A stretch of DNA of 64,000 nucleotides from Rhizobium leguminosarum bv. trifolii WSM1325 (GTDB taxonomy: Bacteria > Pseudomonadota > Alphaproteobacteria > Rhizobiales > Rhizobiaceae). Below the pieces are notes generated by a model that did not search any database, had not been told where the DNA came from, and saw only the letters and a program-made list of their open reading frames with translations. Below, piece by piece: positions 37,477-47,902 of the stretch. Made by a program: the position numbers and the translations under genes. The stretch lies in the NCBI GenBank assembly GCA_000023185.1, contig CP001626.1, positions 286,313 through 350,312 of the forward strand, given 5' to 3'. Position 1 is the stretch's first letter; each line of letters opens with the position of its first letter.

Positions 37477-38397
37477 TTACTTTCCGGAGTCCACCAGTCC
37501 CTTGGTGAACCAGCGCTGCATGAAGAGAATGACGGCCGCAGGCGGAAGCATGACGAGAAGTGCCGCACTCATCGCGATGTTCCAGGCAGGTGCTGAGTCC
37601 GAGACGGGAACGAGCTGCTTCAGCCCAAGGACCGCAGTTCCCATCTCCTTGTCCGTGGTGAAAAGCAGCGGCCACAAATACTGGTTCCAGCCATAGAGAA
37701 ACAGGATGATCGACAGGGCCGCGATATTGGCGCTCGAGAGTGGAAGGAGAATGTCCTTGAAGAATTTCAGCGGGCCGGCTCCATCGAGCTTTGCCGCCTC
37801 GCAAAGTTCATCGGGAACGGTCAGGAAGAATTGCCGGAAAAGGAAGGTCGCGGAGGCAGAGGCGATGAGCGGTAGTATGAGGCCGGCGTAGCTGTTGACC
37901 ATGTTCCACTTCAAGGATGTTTCGATACTGTATCCGGTGAGCCCTTCAACGACACCGGAAAGACCGATCGACCCGGCCAACCAGCGCAGCGGCCCGGCGG
38001 CATCGGCGACCGCTTCATAGGTCGGGATGATGCGGACTTCGACTGGAAGCATCAGCGACACGAAAATGAGCCAGAATGCCGTCATACGAAACGGGAAGCG
38101 AAAATAGGTTACGCCAAATGCGGCGATCAATGAGATCGCCAGCTTTCCGATCACAATGCCGGCAGTGACGATGATCGAATTCAAAAACAACTGCGAGAAC
38201 TCGCCTTGCTGCCAGGCGGCGGCAAGGTTTTCGAGAAAATGCGGGCCTGGGATGACCGGGAACGGTGCCTGCTGAACCTCCTGCAACGTCAATGAACCGG
38301 CGACGAAAGCGAAGTAGAGAGGAAGGCAGACAAAGACCGCGCCAATCAACAGTATGGCATGGCAGAAGATCGAAAGACCGAGATGACGTTCGGGCAT
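37477..38397 (-). CDS. ABC transporter permease, UgpE-like
   Basis: The 306-residue inner-membrane protein has six spans and the CUT1 EAA loop in LCEAAKLDGAGPLKFFKDIL followed by LPLSSAN. VPGS-type periplasmic segments and GWNQYLWPLLFTTDKEM match UgpE of the glycerol-3-phosphate importer. It lies 2 bases after the UgpA-like gene. With that gene it forms the heterodimeric channel for a phospho-ester or sugar. Confidence 0.9.
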   Translation of the reverse strand: MPERHLGLSIFCHAILLIGAVFVCLPLYFAFVAGSLTLQEVQQAPFPVIPGPHFLENLAAAWQQGEFSQLFLNSIIVTAGIVIGKLAISLIAAFGVTYFRFPFRMTAFWLIFVSLMLPVEVRIIPTYEAVADAAGPLRWLAGSIGLSGVVEGLTGYSIETSLKWNMVNSYAGLILPLIASASATFLFRQFFLTVPDELCEAAKLDGAGPLKFFKDILLPLSSANIAALSIILFLYGWNQYLWPLLFTTDKEMGTAVLGLKQLVPVSDSAPAWNIAMSAALLVMLPPAAVILFMQRWFTKGLVDSGK

Positions 38398-38399
38398 GA

Positions 38400-39392
38400 T
38401 TACACCTGGTAATTGACCTTGCGCTCGAGGGCGCGAAATTGAACGATGGTGAATAGGATGGCGATAAACATCAGCAGCACGGATTGTGCGGCCGACGACC
38501 CGAGGTCCAGTTGCATGAAACCATCCTGGTAAACCTTGTAAACCATGCTGTTCGTTGCACCGGCCGGGCCGCCCCGCGTGACCGCGTCGATAATGCCGAA
38601 GGTCTCAAACAGCCCGTAGACGAAGTTCATCACCACGAGGAAGAAGATCGTCGGTGAGATCAGGGGAAGCGAAATTGTGAAGAAGCGCCGGACGGGTTTT
38701 GCGCCATCGAGCTTTGCCGCTTCCAGCAGCGAAACGGGCACGGCCAACAGTGCGGCGACGAGAAAGATATAGTCGTAGCAGACATTCTTCCAGACCGACG
38801 CGATGGTCACCAGGAGCTGCGCATCGAAAGGACGCCGGTTCGGATCCCATTCGAAACCGAGCCCATGCAGAAATTGAGCGACCGGTCCGACCGCAGGATT
38901 GAACAGGAAGGCCCAGATCACGCCTGAAATCACCGGGGCGATCGCGTAGGGCAGAAGGATTATGCTTTTATAAATTCCCCTGCCCCTGACCACGAAATCG
39001 GTTGCGAATGCAAACAGACCGGCAAGCACAAGCGTTGCAACATTCTGTGCGAGGGTGAACCAGAGGGTGAATAGCGCACTGCTTCGATATTCCGGACTTG
39101 CGAACAGATTGTAGAAGTTTTTCAGCCCGACGAAGATTTGCGTGCCGCCGAACGGGTCGACCTGAACGAAGGCCAACGACAGTGCCTTGTAAGACGGTAT
39201 GAAAAAGAAGAACAACAGGATCAGCAGCTGCGGCGCGACAAGTCCGAAGGCGAGCCACGGCCTGTTGAAGTGAGCGGACTTCAATCCAGCATCCGACGAC
39301 GGCGCGATCAGGCGGCCCGCCGAAAGAGCGTGCGGGATACGAAGGCGCCGGGTGGCGCCTCCCATCACTCCGAGGGTCTTACTTTGCTGCAT
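38400..39392 (-). CDS. ABC transporter permease, UgpA-like
   Basis: The 330-residue protein contains FNRPWLAFGLVAPQLLILLF as first span and the EAA loop LLEAAKLDGAKPVRRFFTIS. FETFGIIDAVTRGGPAGATN, characteristic of UgpA-type permeases, comes later. The frame is open far upstream into the UgpB-like gene. I take ATG 39392, which overlaps that gene by 14 bases; ATG 39365, just past its stop, is equally possible. It is part of the UgpBAE operon. Confidence 0.9.
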   Translation of the reverse strand: MQQSKTLGVMGGATRRLRIPHALSAGRLIAPSSDAGLKSAHFNRPWLAFGLVAPQLLILLFFFFIPSYKALSLAFVQVDPFGGTQIFVGLKNFYNLFASPEYRSSALFTLWFTLAQNVATLVLAGLFAFATDFVVRGRGIYKSIILLPYAIAPVISGVIWAFLFNPAVGPVAQFLHGLGFEWDPNRRPFDAQLLVTIASVWKNVCYDYIFLVAALLAVPVSLLEAAKLDGAKPVRRFFTISLPLISPTIFFLVVMNFVYGLFETFGIIDAVTRGGPAGATNSMVYKVYQDGFMQLDLGSSAAQSVLLMFIAILFTIVQFRALERKVNYQV

Positions 39393-40737
39393 GAAGCTGC
39401 TCATACTGCCGAAGGATCTGGTTTCCGCGGGCCGCCGCAGCATCCAGTGCCTGCTGCGGCGTCTTTTGTCCGGTCCACACGCCTTGGATCTCCTCAACCA
39501 GAAGCGCCATCGACTGGTTGTGATTGCCAAAGCGGAAGCCGCGCGAATTGTCGGTTGGCGTGCCGCGCGTGAGTTGGAGAATGGCGACCTCGCGGGTCGG
39601 ATGCTCCTTGAAATAACCCTCGGATTTGGCCTCTTCGTAGGCGGCATTGGTCACCGGGACATAGCCGGTTTGCTTGCTCCACCAGACTTGTGTCTTCGGC
39701 AAGGCGACAAAATTCAAGAAGGCCGCAGTGCCTGCGTATTCTTCGTCCGACTTGCCTTTCAACACCCAAAGCGCTCCGCCGCCAATGGTGCTGTTCTTAG
39801 GCTCGATGCCCTCCTCATGCGGCAGGAACGTCGCGCTCCATTGAAATTTCGCACCGCTTTCAACAGCGGCATGCGCCGCGGTCGAGGCCACATAGGTCGA
39901 GCAACTGCCAGAGGTAAACAGCTGGTCGGGTGAGAGGCCTTGCCCTGCGATCTGCAGGACCCCATCGTCGAGCCACGTCTTGAGGCGTGTCACCTGGCCG
40001 ACGATCAGCGGGCTCTTGTTGAAGATGAATTCGGTATCGAGACCACCGAAGCCGTTTGCCTTGGTACCGTAAGGCTGGTCCTGGATCGCGGCGTAGTTCT
40101 CGATCAGGCTCCAATAGAAGTCGTTCGCAAGCGCCATCTGGCACTTTGAAATTCCCTTCTCCTTGATGGCGTGCAACTGCTTGTCGAGTTCCTGCCAGGT
40201 CTCGGCCGGCTTGTCGAAGCCGGCTGCCTTGAAGTGATCGGCATTGTACCAGAAGATCGGTGTCGAGCTGTTGAAGGGCATTGCCGCCGGCTTGCCGTCA
40301 ACGAGATAAAAGCCCGCGACCGGAGCGATGAAATTGCCCCAGTCGATCTTGTAGCCTTCCTTCTCCATAAGCTCCGGCACCGGGATGATGGCGCCGGAAT
40401 TATACATGGTCAGAAAGCCTCGCTCGGCGGCTTGGATAAGCACGGGCTGCTGACCGACGCGATAGGCAGCCACCATCGCCGCCATGGTTTCCTCGTAATT
40501 GCCTTTGCTGATGCCAACGAGCTCATATTTGTCCTGCGAGGCATTGAAGTCCGAAATCAGCTGTTTGGTGATCTCGGCCAGGCGGCCGTTTGCTGCGTTC
40601 CACCACTCGATCTTGACGCGATCAGCTGCACTGGCGTCGCCTGCATTTGCCAATCCGAGCGTCATAAGAGCAGCGCCTGCCGCGAAGGACCGGAATGTCC
40701 GTCCTATGCGAGCGCCCATCGAAAATTCTGTCGTCAT
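39379..40737 (-). CDS. Periplasmic substrate-binding protein, UgpB-like
   Basis: The 452-residue protein carries a signal peptide (FRSFAAGAALMTLGLANAGD, cut near ASA-A). The mature start KIEWWNAANGRLAEITKQLI is typical of UgpB. GNYEETMAAMVAAYRVGQQP, AMPFNSSTPIFWYNADHFKA and GGGALWVLKG are further family blocks. ATG 40737 follows GGAGAGGAAAGCGAA. UgpB proteins bind glycerol-3-phosphate and glycerophosphodiesters; the adjacent phosphodiesterase fits that class of ligand. It is first in the leftward operon. Confidence 0.92.
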   Translation of the reverse strand: MTTEFSMGARIGRTFRSFAAGAALMTLGLANAGDASAADRVKIEWWNAANGRLAEITKQLISDFNASQDKYELVGISKGNYEETMAAMVAAYRVGQQPVLIQAAERGFLTMYNSGAIIPVPELMEKEGYKIDWGNFIAPVAGFYLVDGKPAAMPFNSSTPIFWYNADHFKAAGFDKPAETWQELDKQLHAIKEKGISKCQMALANDFYWSLIENYAAIQDQPYGTKANGFGGLDTEFIFNKSPLIVGQVTRLKTWLDDGVLQIAGQGLSPDQLFTSGSCSTYVASTAAHAAVESGAKFQWSATFLPHEEGIEPKNSTIGGGALWVLKGKSDEEYAGTAAFLNFVALPKTQVWWSKQTGYVPVTNAAYEEAKSEGYFKEHPTREVAILQLTRGTPTDNSRGFRFGNHNQSMALLVEEIQGVWTGQKTPQQALDAAAARGNQILRQYEQLHAAK

Positions 40738-40892
40738 TTCGCTTTCCTCTCCATTGCCGTTGTGTTCGCCGACCGGCACGTCCAGCGCCGATCAACCCCT
40801 CCCAAGGTGGCGATGAAAACAAGGGTGGGGCCACTTGTTACAAATGTCAATAGCGTGTTACAAATGTATGACGATATCGAAGGGAGGATACT
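40738..40892. promoter_or_regulatory. Divergent promoter region between ugpB-like and ugpC-like genes
   Basis: The 155 bases separate the two arms of the Ugp-type module and contain the tandem repeats at 40836-40867. The regulator gene (SorC family) is the second gene of the rightward arm, so autoregulation of both arms from this region is likely. Confidence 0.5.
40836..40867 (+). promoter_or_regulatory. Tandem 12-bp operator-like direct repeats
   Basis: TGTTACAAATGT occurs at 40836-40847 and again at 40856-40867. Starts are exactly 20 bases apart, two helical turns, so both sites face the same side of the DNA. The second copy ends 25 bases before the ugpC-like start codon. Binding by the SorC-family regulator encoded at 42017 is the simplest reading, but is inference. 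Confidence 0.65.
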
Positions 40893-41927
40893 TTGGCAGC
40901 GATCGAACTGATTGACCTGAAGAAAAATTACGGCCCCGTCTCCGCGGTGAAGGGGATCAATCTCACCGTCGCAGATGGTGAAATGATCGTGCTGGTCGGA
41001 CCGTCGGGATGCGGAAAGTCGACTTTGCTTCGTATGATCGCCGGCCTAGAAGCCATAAGCTCCGGGCACCTCAGGATCGCTGGCAGCGACGTTAGCCATG
41101 TCGATCCGGCCGACCGCAACATCGCCATGGTGTTCCAAAACTATGCGCTCTATCCTCACATGACCGTTCGGCAGAATCTCGAATACGGCCTCAAAAATCG
41201 CCGTGTCGCTCGCGGCGAGATTGATCGGCGAATCGCCAATGCCGCCAGCATTCTGGAGATTGGCGAATTCCTCGAGCGGCGCCCCCGCCAGCTGTCCGGC
41301 GGACAGCGGCAACGGGTTGCCATGGGCCGCGCCATCGTCCGCGATCCCGCCGCCTTTCTCTTCGATGAACCGCTGTCCAACCTGGATGCGAAGCTGCGTG
41401 TGCAAATGCGCGTCGAAATCCGAAGACTGCAGCGGCAGCTTAAAACGACAAGCCTTTATGTGACGCACGACCAGCTCGAGGCCATGACGCTTGCCGACCG
41501 GCTGGTGGTCATGAACGGTGGCCGGATCGAGCAGATCGGGACACCAATCGAGGTGTACCGCCGGCCTGAAACGGTGTTCGTGGCAGGGTTCATTGGCTCA
41601 CCGCCGATGAACCTGATCGATCTCGATCAGCTTGGCCCCTGCCAACTCGCGCTTCCCAGGGATACCGATGTCATCGGCATCCGGCCGAGTGCAATCAATC
41701 TCGGTGGGCGTTCAGCGCATGATCTCCGGTTCGACGCTTTCGTTGAATTGATCGAGACCGTCGGCGATGAGAATAACGTCCATTTGCGCATCGATGGCGC
41801 GGACAAGCGCGTCGTGGCCAGTGTTTCCACCAATCAGCGTCTGCAGGAAGGTGATCGGATTTCGTGTCATGTGGGAATGGATGGCCTGCATCCCTTCAAC
41901 CGGGCGACCGGGCGTCGAACCGAATGA
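40893..41927 (+). CDS. ABC transporter ATP-binding protein, UgpC/MalK-like
   Basis: The 344-residue ATPase has Walker [20 protein letters not shown] near residue 32, the Q-loop [13 protein letters not shown], signature [15 protein letters not shown] and Walker [20 protein letters not shown]-terminal TOBE/OB regulatory domain spans about residues 240-344. The start is TTG 40893, after GGGAGG. It energises the UgpBAE-type importer encoded divergently. It is followed by the SorC regulator on the same strand. Confidence 0.93.
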   Translation: MAAIELIDLKKNYGPVSAVKGINLTVADGEMIVLVGPSGCGKSTLLRMIAGLEAISSGHLRIAGSDVSHVDPADRNIAMVFQNYALYPHMTVRQNLEYGLKNRRVARGEIDRRIANAASILEIGEFLERRPRQLSGGQRQRVAMGRAIVRDPAAFLFDEPLSNLDAKLRVQMRVEIRRLQRQLKTTSLYVTHDQLEAMTLADRLVVMNGGRIEQIGTPIEVYRRPETVFVAGFIGSPPMNLIDLDQLGPCQLALPRDTDVIGIRPSAINLGGRSAHDLRFDAFVELIETVGDENNVHLRIDGADKRVVASVSTNQRLQEGDRISCHVGMDGLHPFNRATGRRTE

Positions 41928-42016
41928 CAGGGGAAGCAAACGGCATCCAACCGTCACAATTGACAACGGCAGGAATTCGCGATCCATAGCCGTCAAAGCG
42001 GAGGCGCAGATATTGC

Positions 42017-43021
42017 ATGACGCAGAATAGAAATTCTCCATTCGCCCCCGTTGCGCTCCCAGATGAGCAAATGCAGGTGCGCGTGGTTTGGCTCTATTAC
42101 ATGGAGGGGCGCACGCAAGGTGAAATTGCCGAAGCACTTTCAACCAACAGGCTTCGCGTCAACAAGATCATCGCAGAAGCGCGCCGATCAGGATTGGTCA
42201 CGATCACACTCAATTCGCGGCTGACATCCTGTGTGGCTCTGGAACAGCAGTTGGCGGCGGAATTCTCGCTCACCAGGGCTATCATCGTACCGACTCCAGA
42301 GGATGAGGACCTCATCCCCGTCCTGCTCGGTCAAGCGGCAGCCGATTATCTCGTTCAGTTGCTGAACGGCGGCAACATTCGCGGCATCGGCGTCGGATGG
42401 GGAGCCACTCTGCGCGAAATGGTGCGTCATATGCCTTCACAGCGGCGACCCGAAATCTGTGTCAACTCGGTCATGGGCGGACTGACGCATGGCATCGAAA
42501 TCAACACGTTTGATATCGCAAGCGACCTTGCCCGCCAGCTCAATGCCGAATGTTCCTATCTTGCCGCGCCCATTTACGCCGGCAGCCCCGAGTCGCGCGA
42601 AGCGATCGTCAGACAAGACGTCTTTGAAGCGGCCTTCCGGCAGATCGAGGCCAATGACGTCATCGTGCTCAGCATCGGCGACATGACCGAACGCTCACTG
42701 CTGATGCGCTACGGCCTGCCGAGCAACATCAACATAGAAGAGCTTGTCGCAGCCGGCGCCTGTGGTGACGTGCTTGGCCAGTTTGTCGATAAGACCGGGC
42801 GCCCGATCGAGCATCCGATCAACAGGTGCGCGATTGCTCCGGAATTTGAGGTGTTACGAGCCATTCCCAATGTCGTCTTCGCATCGGGCGGCTTGAACAA
42901 GGTTCACGCAATTGCCGCGGTTTTGTTGTCCGGGCTTGGAAACGTGCTGATTTGCGACGAAGCGACCGCACTGCAGGCGCAACTCGTTGCTACCGAGTTG
43001 AGGACGCGCGGCGGGTCATAG
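42017..43021 (+). CDS. SorC/DeoR-family sugar-binding transcriptional regulator
   Basis: The 334-residue protein has an N-terminal HTH (WLYYMEGRTQGEIAEALSTN, RLRVNKIIAEARRSGLV). A long sugar-phosphate-binding domain follows (GIGVGWGATLREMV, DVIVLSIGDMTERSLL, IPNVVFASGGLNKVHAIAAV), as in SorC and EryD. These regulators sense a phosphorylated sugar or polyol and control its catabolic operon. GGAGG lies 12 bases before the ATG. Position behind ugpC and near the tandem repeats suggests it controls this whole module; the effector may be the pentulose phosphate. Confidence 0.92.
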   Translation: MTQNRNSPFAPVALPDEQMQVRVVWLYYMEGRTQGEIAEALSTNRLRVNKIIAEARRSGLVTITLNSRLTSCVALEQQLAAEFSLTRAIIVPTPEDEDLIPVLLGQAAADYLVQLLNGGNIRGIGVGWGATLREMVRHMPSQRRPEICVNSVMGGLTHGIEINTFDIASDLARQLNAECSYLAAPIYAGSPESREAIVRQDVFEAAFRQIEANDVIVLSIGDMTERSLLMRYGLPSNINIEELVAAGACGDVLGQFVDKTGRPIEHPINRCAIAPEFEVLRAIPNVVFASGGLNKVHAIAAVLLSGLGNVLICDEATALQAQLVATELRTRGGS

Positions 43022-43176
43022 ACCGCGCATCGACGGTCGATCTCGACTGCGAGCTCTTCCGGATACATCCACGTGCGCCTGCGCATCTCAGGAACTCTCC
43101 GGTCGCCCATTTGTTTTACATTCTGCACCGCCCAGAAATTGCCCCCAGATGCAATCGGCGGCAGTGGAGCTGATCC

Positions 43177-43920
43177 ATGGATATGACGCGCATTCGAGAT
43201 CGCATGGTGGAGCACCACGTGACGTGTCGTGGCATTCGCGATCAAAACGTCATCGAGGCGATGCGCATGGTGGCGCGCGAAAAATTCGTTCCTCCAGGCT
43301 CCGAGGAATTCGCCTATGAGGATGCGCCGCTGTCGATCGGCGAGGGCCAGACGATTTCGCAGCCATTCATCGTGGCTCTGATGCTCGAAAAGGCCAATCT
43401 GAATGCCGGTGACAAAGTGCTCGAGGTCGGAACGGGCTCTGGCTATGCTTCCGCCCTCATCAGCCGGATAGCAAGGTATGTCTATTCTATCGAGCGCCAT
43501 GAAAAGCTGGCGCTTGAGGCTAAGGAACGGTTCGAGAAGCTAGGATACCGCAACATCGACGTTCGCGTCGGCGATGGCAGCAAGGGCTGGGCGAAAGCCG
43601 CTCCGTTCGATGCCATTATCGTTTCCGCGGGCGCACCCGAGGTACCAACCGCCTTGAAAGAACAGCTGGGGCTCGGAGGGCGACTGATCATCCCGGTCGG
43701 CGGCGGTGAAGGGCAGCGGCTGAAACGGCTCACGCGCACCGGCGCCACCGTATTCGAGGAAGAAGATCTTGGCGGGGTGCGCTTCGTTCCCTTGATCGGT
43801 GAAGACGCCTGGACTGCTACCCATCCGATGTATACGGCCACGGCCCCCTCATTGCCGAAAGTGGTTGCCTCCGAGCCAAGATCTCCGCAAGACGCACAGG
43901 GAGGGGTATGGGAAAGATAG
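43177..43920 (+). CDS. pcm: Protein-L-isoaspartate O-methyltransferase
   Basis: The 247-residue protein transfers a methyl group from SAM to isoaspartyl residues of damaged proteins. It has RIRDRMVEHHVTCRGIRDQN and PLSIGEGQTISQPFIVALML, the PCMT substrate block. VLEVGTGSGYASALISRIA is SAM motif I and DAIIVSAGAPEVPTALKEQL motif III. It is about 30 residues longer than E. coli Pcm because of a C-terminal tail after GVRFVPLIGEDAW. It stands alone and is not obviously linked to the sugar module. GGAG precedes the ATG. Confidence 0.93.
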   Translation: MDMTRIRDRMVEHHVTCRGIRDQNVIEAMRMVAREKFVPPGSEEFAYEDAPLSIGEGQTISQPFIVALMLEKANLNAGDKVLEVGTGSGYASALISRIARYVYSIERHEKLALEAKERFEKLGYRNIDVRVGDGSKGWAKAAPFDAIIVSAGAPEVPTALKEQLGLGGRLIIPVGGGEGQRLKRLTRTGATVFEEEDLGGVRFVPLIGEDAWTATHPMYTATAPSLPKVVASEPRSPQDAQGGVWER

Positions 43921-44052
43921 ACAAATTGCCCGCGCTGCCGCATCAGCATCATCAAGAAGCAGAAATCCGGCTGACAACTGACGACGAAGGAAACACCTCG
44001 AGGGCATGAACTCGCTGCCATTTTTGAGTTGATAGCCGCTTGGGAATGCGCG

Positions 44053-44817
44053 TCAGAAGGATAGGTCGAGCACCCTGCCCTCGAACAGACGATCCCGAGA
44101 GCCTTCGAGATGCGCCTTCATCAGTCTTTGTGCATCGTCAGGCCGGCCATCGGCGATCGCCTTGTAGATGGCGTTATGCTCTTCATAGACCTGTTCCAAC
44201 CCTTGGCGAGGGCCGAGCAAAGAGAGGCCGTGGAGATGCATGCCGACGGCGATATGAGCCTTCAGCGCATCGATCGAGGCCGTGTAATAGTGATTGTTGG
44301 CAGCCTCCGTCACCGCGCGGTGGAAGAGAAAATCGGCATCGGTGCGGTGAAGCTGATGGCTGGTCGCCTCACGCAGATCCGCAAGCGCGCTGGCGATCTT
44401 CTGAATGGCCGATTCATTGCGGCGCTTGGCGGCGAAATAGGCCGCCGCCGGCTCGATCGTCAGGCGGAATTCGTAGCAGCGCTGAATGTCGGCGATCGTC
44501 TTGACCGGCGAATAGGCAAGCTGCGTCGTCGGCGATCCATGCGCACTGACAAAGGTGCCGGCGCCCTGCCGGGCATAGACCATGCCCTGATCGCGCAGGC
44601 GCGCCAGCGCATCGCGGACGATCGGCCGCGACACACCCAGCATCGAGGCAAGCTCATGCTCGCCGGGAAGGCGTGAATCGGGCGGATAGTTTCCGCCGCG
44701 GATACGCTCGAGCAACTGGTCGAAGACGCGATCGACCAGCTTGACGCCCTTGCCGCGTTCGGGCTTGCCCGGCGGGCCGGCTTCCGCGTTCAAAGATTCG
44801 CCATTCACTTCAGCCAC
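44053..44817 (-). CDS. FadR-subfamily GntR regulator of the acid-sugar module
   Basis: The 254-residue protein begins at GTG 44817 after GGGGAG. Its winged helix reads DRVFDQLLERIRGGNYPPDS, RLPGEHELASMLGVSRPIVR and DALARLRDQGMVYARQG. The FCD effector domain includes YEFRLTIEPAAAYFAA, DADFLFHRAVTEAANN and HNAIYKAIADGRPDDA, with conserved Asp/His metal ligands. It is the last gene of the leftward operon that starts with the Opp-type binding protein, 24 bases after the kinase. It probably represses both arms of the divergent region near 51.7 kb. Confidence 0.92.
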   Translation of the reverse strand: MAEVNGESLNAEAGPPGKPERGKGVKLVDRVFDQLLERIRGGNYPPDSRLPGEHELASMLGVSRPIVRDALARLRDQGMVYARQGAGTFVSAHGSPTTQLAYSPVKTIADIQRCYEFRLTIEPAAAYFAAKRRNESAIQKIASALADLREATSHQLHRTDADFLFHRAVTEAANNHYYTASIDALKAHIAVGMHLHGLSLLGPRQGLEQVYEEHNAIYKAIADGRPDDAQRLMKAHLEGSRDRLFEGRVLDLSF

Positions 44818-44841
44818 GTCATTCTCCCCGACGGTATCTTA

Positions 44842-45906
44842 CTATGCCGCCCGATTCCAAAGGACCAGTCTTAACAAACTATCGGGCTTGCCGAAGCCCC
44901 CCGACTTCACGGCGCACCGAAAATGCCGCCCGTCGGCTGCCGTGACATCGAACCACGGCACACCGGCTTCGATTTCGCCCTGCGGCGCCAGCACTCTGAC
45001 CCCAAGCGCCTGGAAAACGGCAAGCGCCGTATCGCCGCCGCCGACCATCAGCATGTCAGGCCTGGTATCGTCGATGACCGATCTAACGCCTGCAGCAAAA
45101 CAGCGGGCGACCTCTGCTGCATCGGCTGTCATATCGCCGGTGCAGCGCAGCAGCGCCGGCAGCGCCATGCCCTCCCCGACTTCGACCTGCCCCATCGGCG
45201 CGTCTACCACCATGCGCAGGACACCCGAGGCTTCGAGCCGGTCCATCTGGGTAGCGGTAATCGGATCGCGCGAGCCAAAAGCGAAAAGGGTGCGTCGGGT
45301 CGCTGCAAATTCCGGCACCGGCTGCCGCCCCGTTTCGCCGAGCTGGCGGGCAAGAGCAGCACCCAGACCCCGTGCGCCGACCGCAAGTGCCAGCCGCCAG
45401 TCCTGATCAACCACGATCTGGTCGAGATCACTGTCATTCTCCGCATCGGCAACGGTGACGCTGCCTGCGCGGCTCTCGAACAGATCGGCGATCGGGAGCG
45501 GCTTGTCGACGCCGCGGCCGACAACACAGCCTCTGTAGGTCACGCGCTCCTGATCGGGAATAGCGGGCGCCACTAGGATAGTCTCCAGGCCGAGCGCATC
45601 TGCCAGCGCCAGGCTCTCCGCCGCGACATTGCCCTTCAGACGGGAGTCGATCTTCTTCATCACGACTGCGGGCTTCACGCCACGAAGTGCCTCGGTCGCG
45701 AAGCGCACCCTTTCGGCAGCTTCGCGCTCGCCGAGCGCGCGCGAGGCCGTGTTGATAACGACCACGTCACAGCCAGTGGCGATGGCATCCTCTGCGGCCT
45801 CGACATCAACGGCGACCGAAATCGAAAGGCCGGCTTCGACGAAGGGCGTGCCTGTATCGAGCGCGCCGGTCAGGTCATCGGCAATGATGACGGCCTTCAG
45901 CGTCAT
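44842..45906 (-). CDS. Four-carbon acid sugar kinase (DUF1537/OtnK-DtnK family)
   Basis: The 354-residue kinase shows KAVIIADDLTGALDTGTPFV at the N-terminus, VMKKIDSRLKGNVAAESLAL near residue 80 and MLMVGGGDTALAVFQALGVR near 300. These are the family's substrate and ATP blocks. Characterised members phosphorylate D-threonate, L-threonate or D-erythronate at C4. At 354 residues it is shorter than most (about 420). ATG 45906 overlaps the OppF-like stop (ATGA). A PdxA2-like dehydrogenase, the usual partner, is on the other arm of the module at 55.5 kb. Confidence 0.92.
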   Translation of the reverse strand: MTLKAVIIADDLTGALDTGTPFVEAGLSISVAVDVEAAEDAIATGCDVVVINTASRALGEREAAERVRFATEALRGVKPAVVMKKIDSRLKGNVAAESLALADALGLETILVAPAIPDQERVTYRGCVVGRGVDKPLPIADLFESRAGSVTVADAENDSDLDQIVVDQDWRLALAVGARGLGAALARQLGETGRQPVPEFAATRRTLFAFGSRDPITATQMDRLEASGVLRMVVDAPMGQVEVGEGMALPALLRCTGDMTADAAEVARCFAAGVRSVIDDTRPDMLMVGGGDTALAVFQALGVRVLAPQGEIEAGVPWFDVTAADGRHFRCAVKSGGFGKPDSLLRLVLWNRAA

Positions 45907-46894
45907 GCGGTCTGTCCGGTGTTGACGGCGTGACAGGCGACGAGATGGCCGGGTTTTGCTTCCTGCCACGCGGGGATCACCTTGCTGCAGACATCCATGG
46001 CGATCGGGCAGCGCGTGTGGAAACGGCAGCCGGTCGGCGGGTTCAGCGGGCTCGGCACATCACCCTGCAGGATCTGGCGCTGGCGCGTGCGCTCATGCTC
46101 CGGATCGGTCTCCGGAACGGCCGACAGCAGCGCTCTGGTATAGGGATGCAGCGGATTGTCGAACAGTTCCTCGCGGGTGGCAAGTTCGGCCAGCCGCCCG
46201 AGATACATGACGCCGACACGGGTGCTGATATGGCGCACGACCGCGAGATCATGGGCGATGAAGAGATAGGTCAGCCCGTATTTTTCCTGCAGATCGAGCA
46301 GCAGGTTGATGATTTGCGCCTGGATCGACACGTCGAGCGCCGAAATCGCCTCGTCGCAGACGATGAATTTCGGCTGGCAGGCGAGCGCGCGGGCAATGAC
46401 GACGCGCTGGCGCTGACCGCCGGAAAGCTCGTGCGGGTAGCGCTGGGCAAACCGCGTCGGCAGGCCGACATCGGTGAGCAGTGTCGTCACCCTGTCCTTC
46501 AGCTCGGCCTTGGTGCAGAGCTTGTGGAAGAGGATCGGCTCGCCGATCGCCTCGCCCACCGTCATGCGCGGATTGAGTGTCGAATAGGGATCCTGGAAGA
46601 CGATCTGCAGGTCGCGGCGAAACGGCCGCATCTGCTTCTCGTCGAGCGTCGCGAGATCCTGGCCCTTGTAGACGACCTTGCCGCTGGTCGCCTTGTAGAG
46701 GTTGAGGATGGTGAAACCGGTCGTCGACTTGCCGCAGCCGGATTCGCCGACCAGGCTCAGCGTCTCGCCTTCCATGATGTCGAGATTGACATTGTCGAGG
46801 GCATAGACGGTTGCCGAGCGTTCGCCGAAGGCGCCGAGCTTGACGTGGAAATGCTTGACCAGGTTTTCGATCTTGAGCAGCGGTTGAGCGCCCA

Positions 46895-46895
<1 letters not shown>
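45903..46895 (-). CDS. Opp/Dpp-type ABC transporter ATP-binding protein (DppF/OppF-like)
   Basis: The 330-residue ATPase has Walker [60 protein letters not shown] and Walker [20 protein letters not shown]. The C-terminal [18 protein letters not shown] carries the cysteine-containing oligopeptide/dipeptide C-domain. I start at ATG 46895, which overlaps the stop of the upstream ATPase (TGATG); the longer frame is a shadow. It pairs with the next ATPase. Confidence 0.93.
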
Positions 46896-47898
<1,003 letters not shown>

Positions 47899-47902
<4 letters not shown>

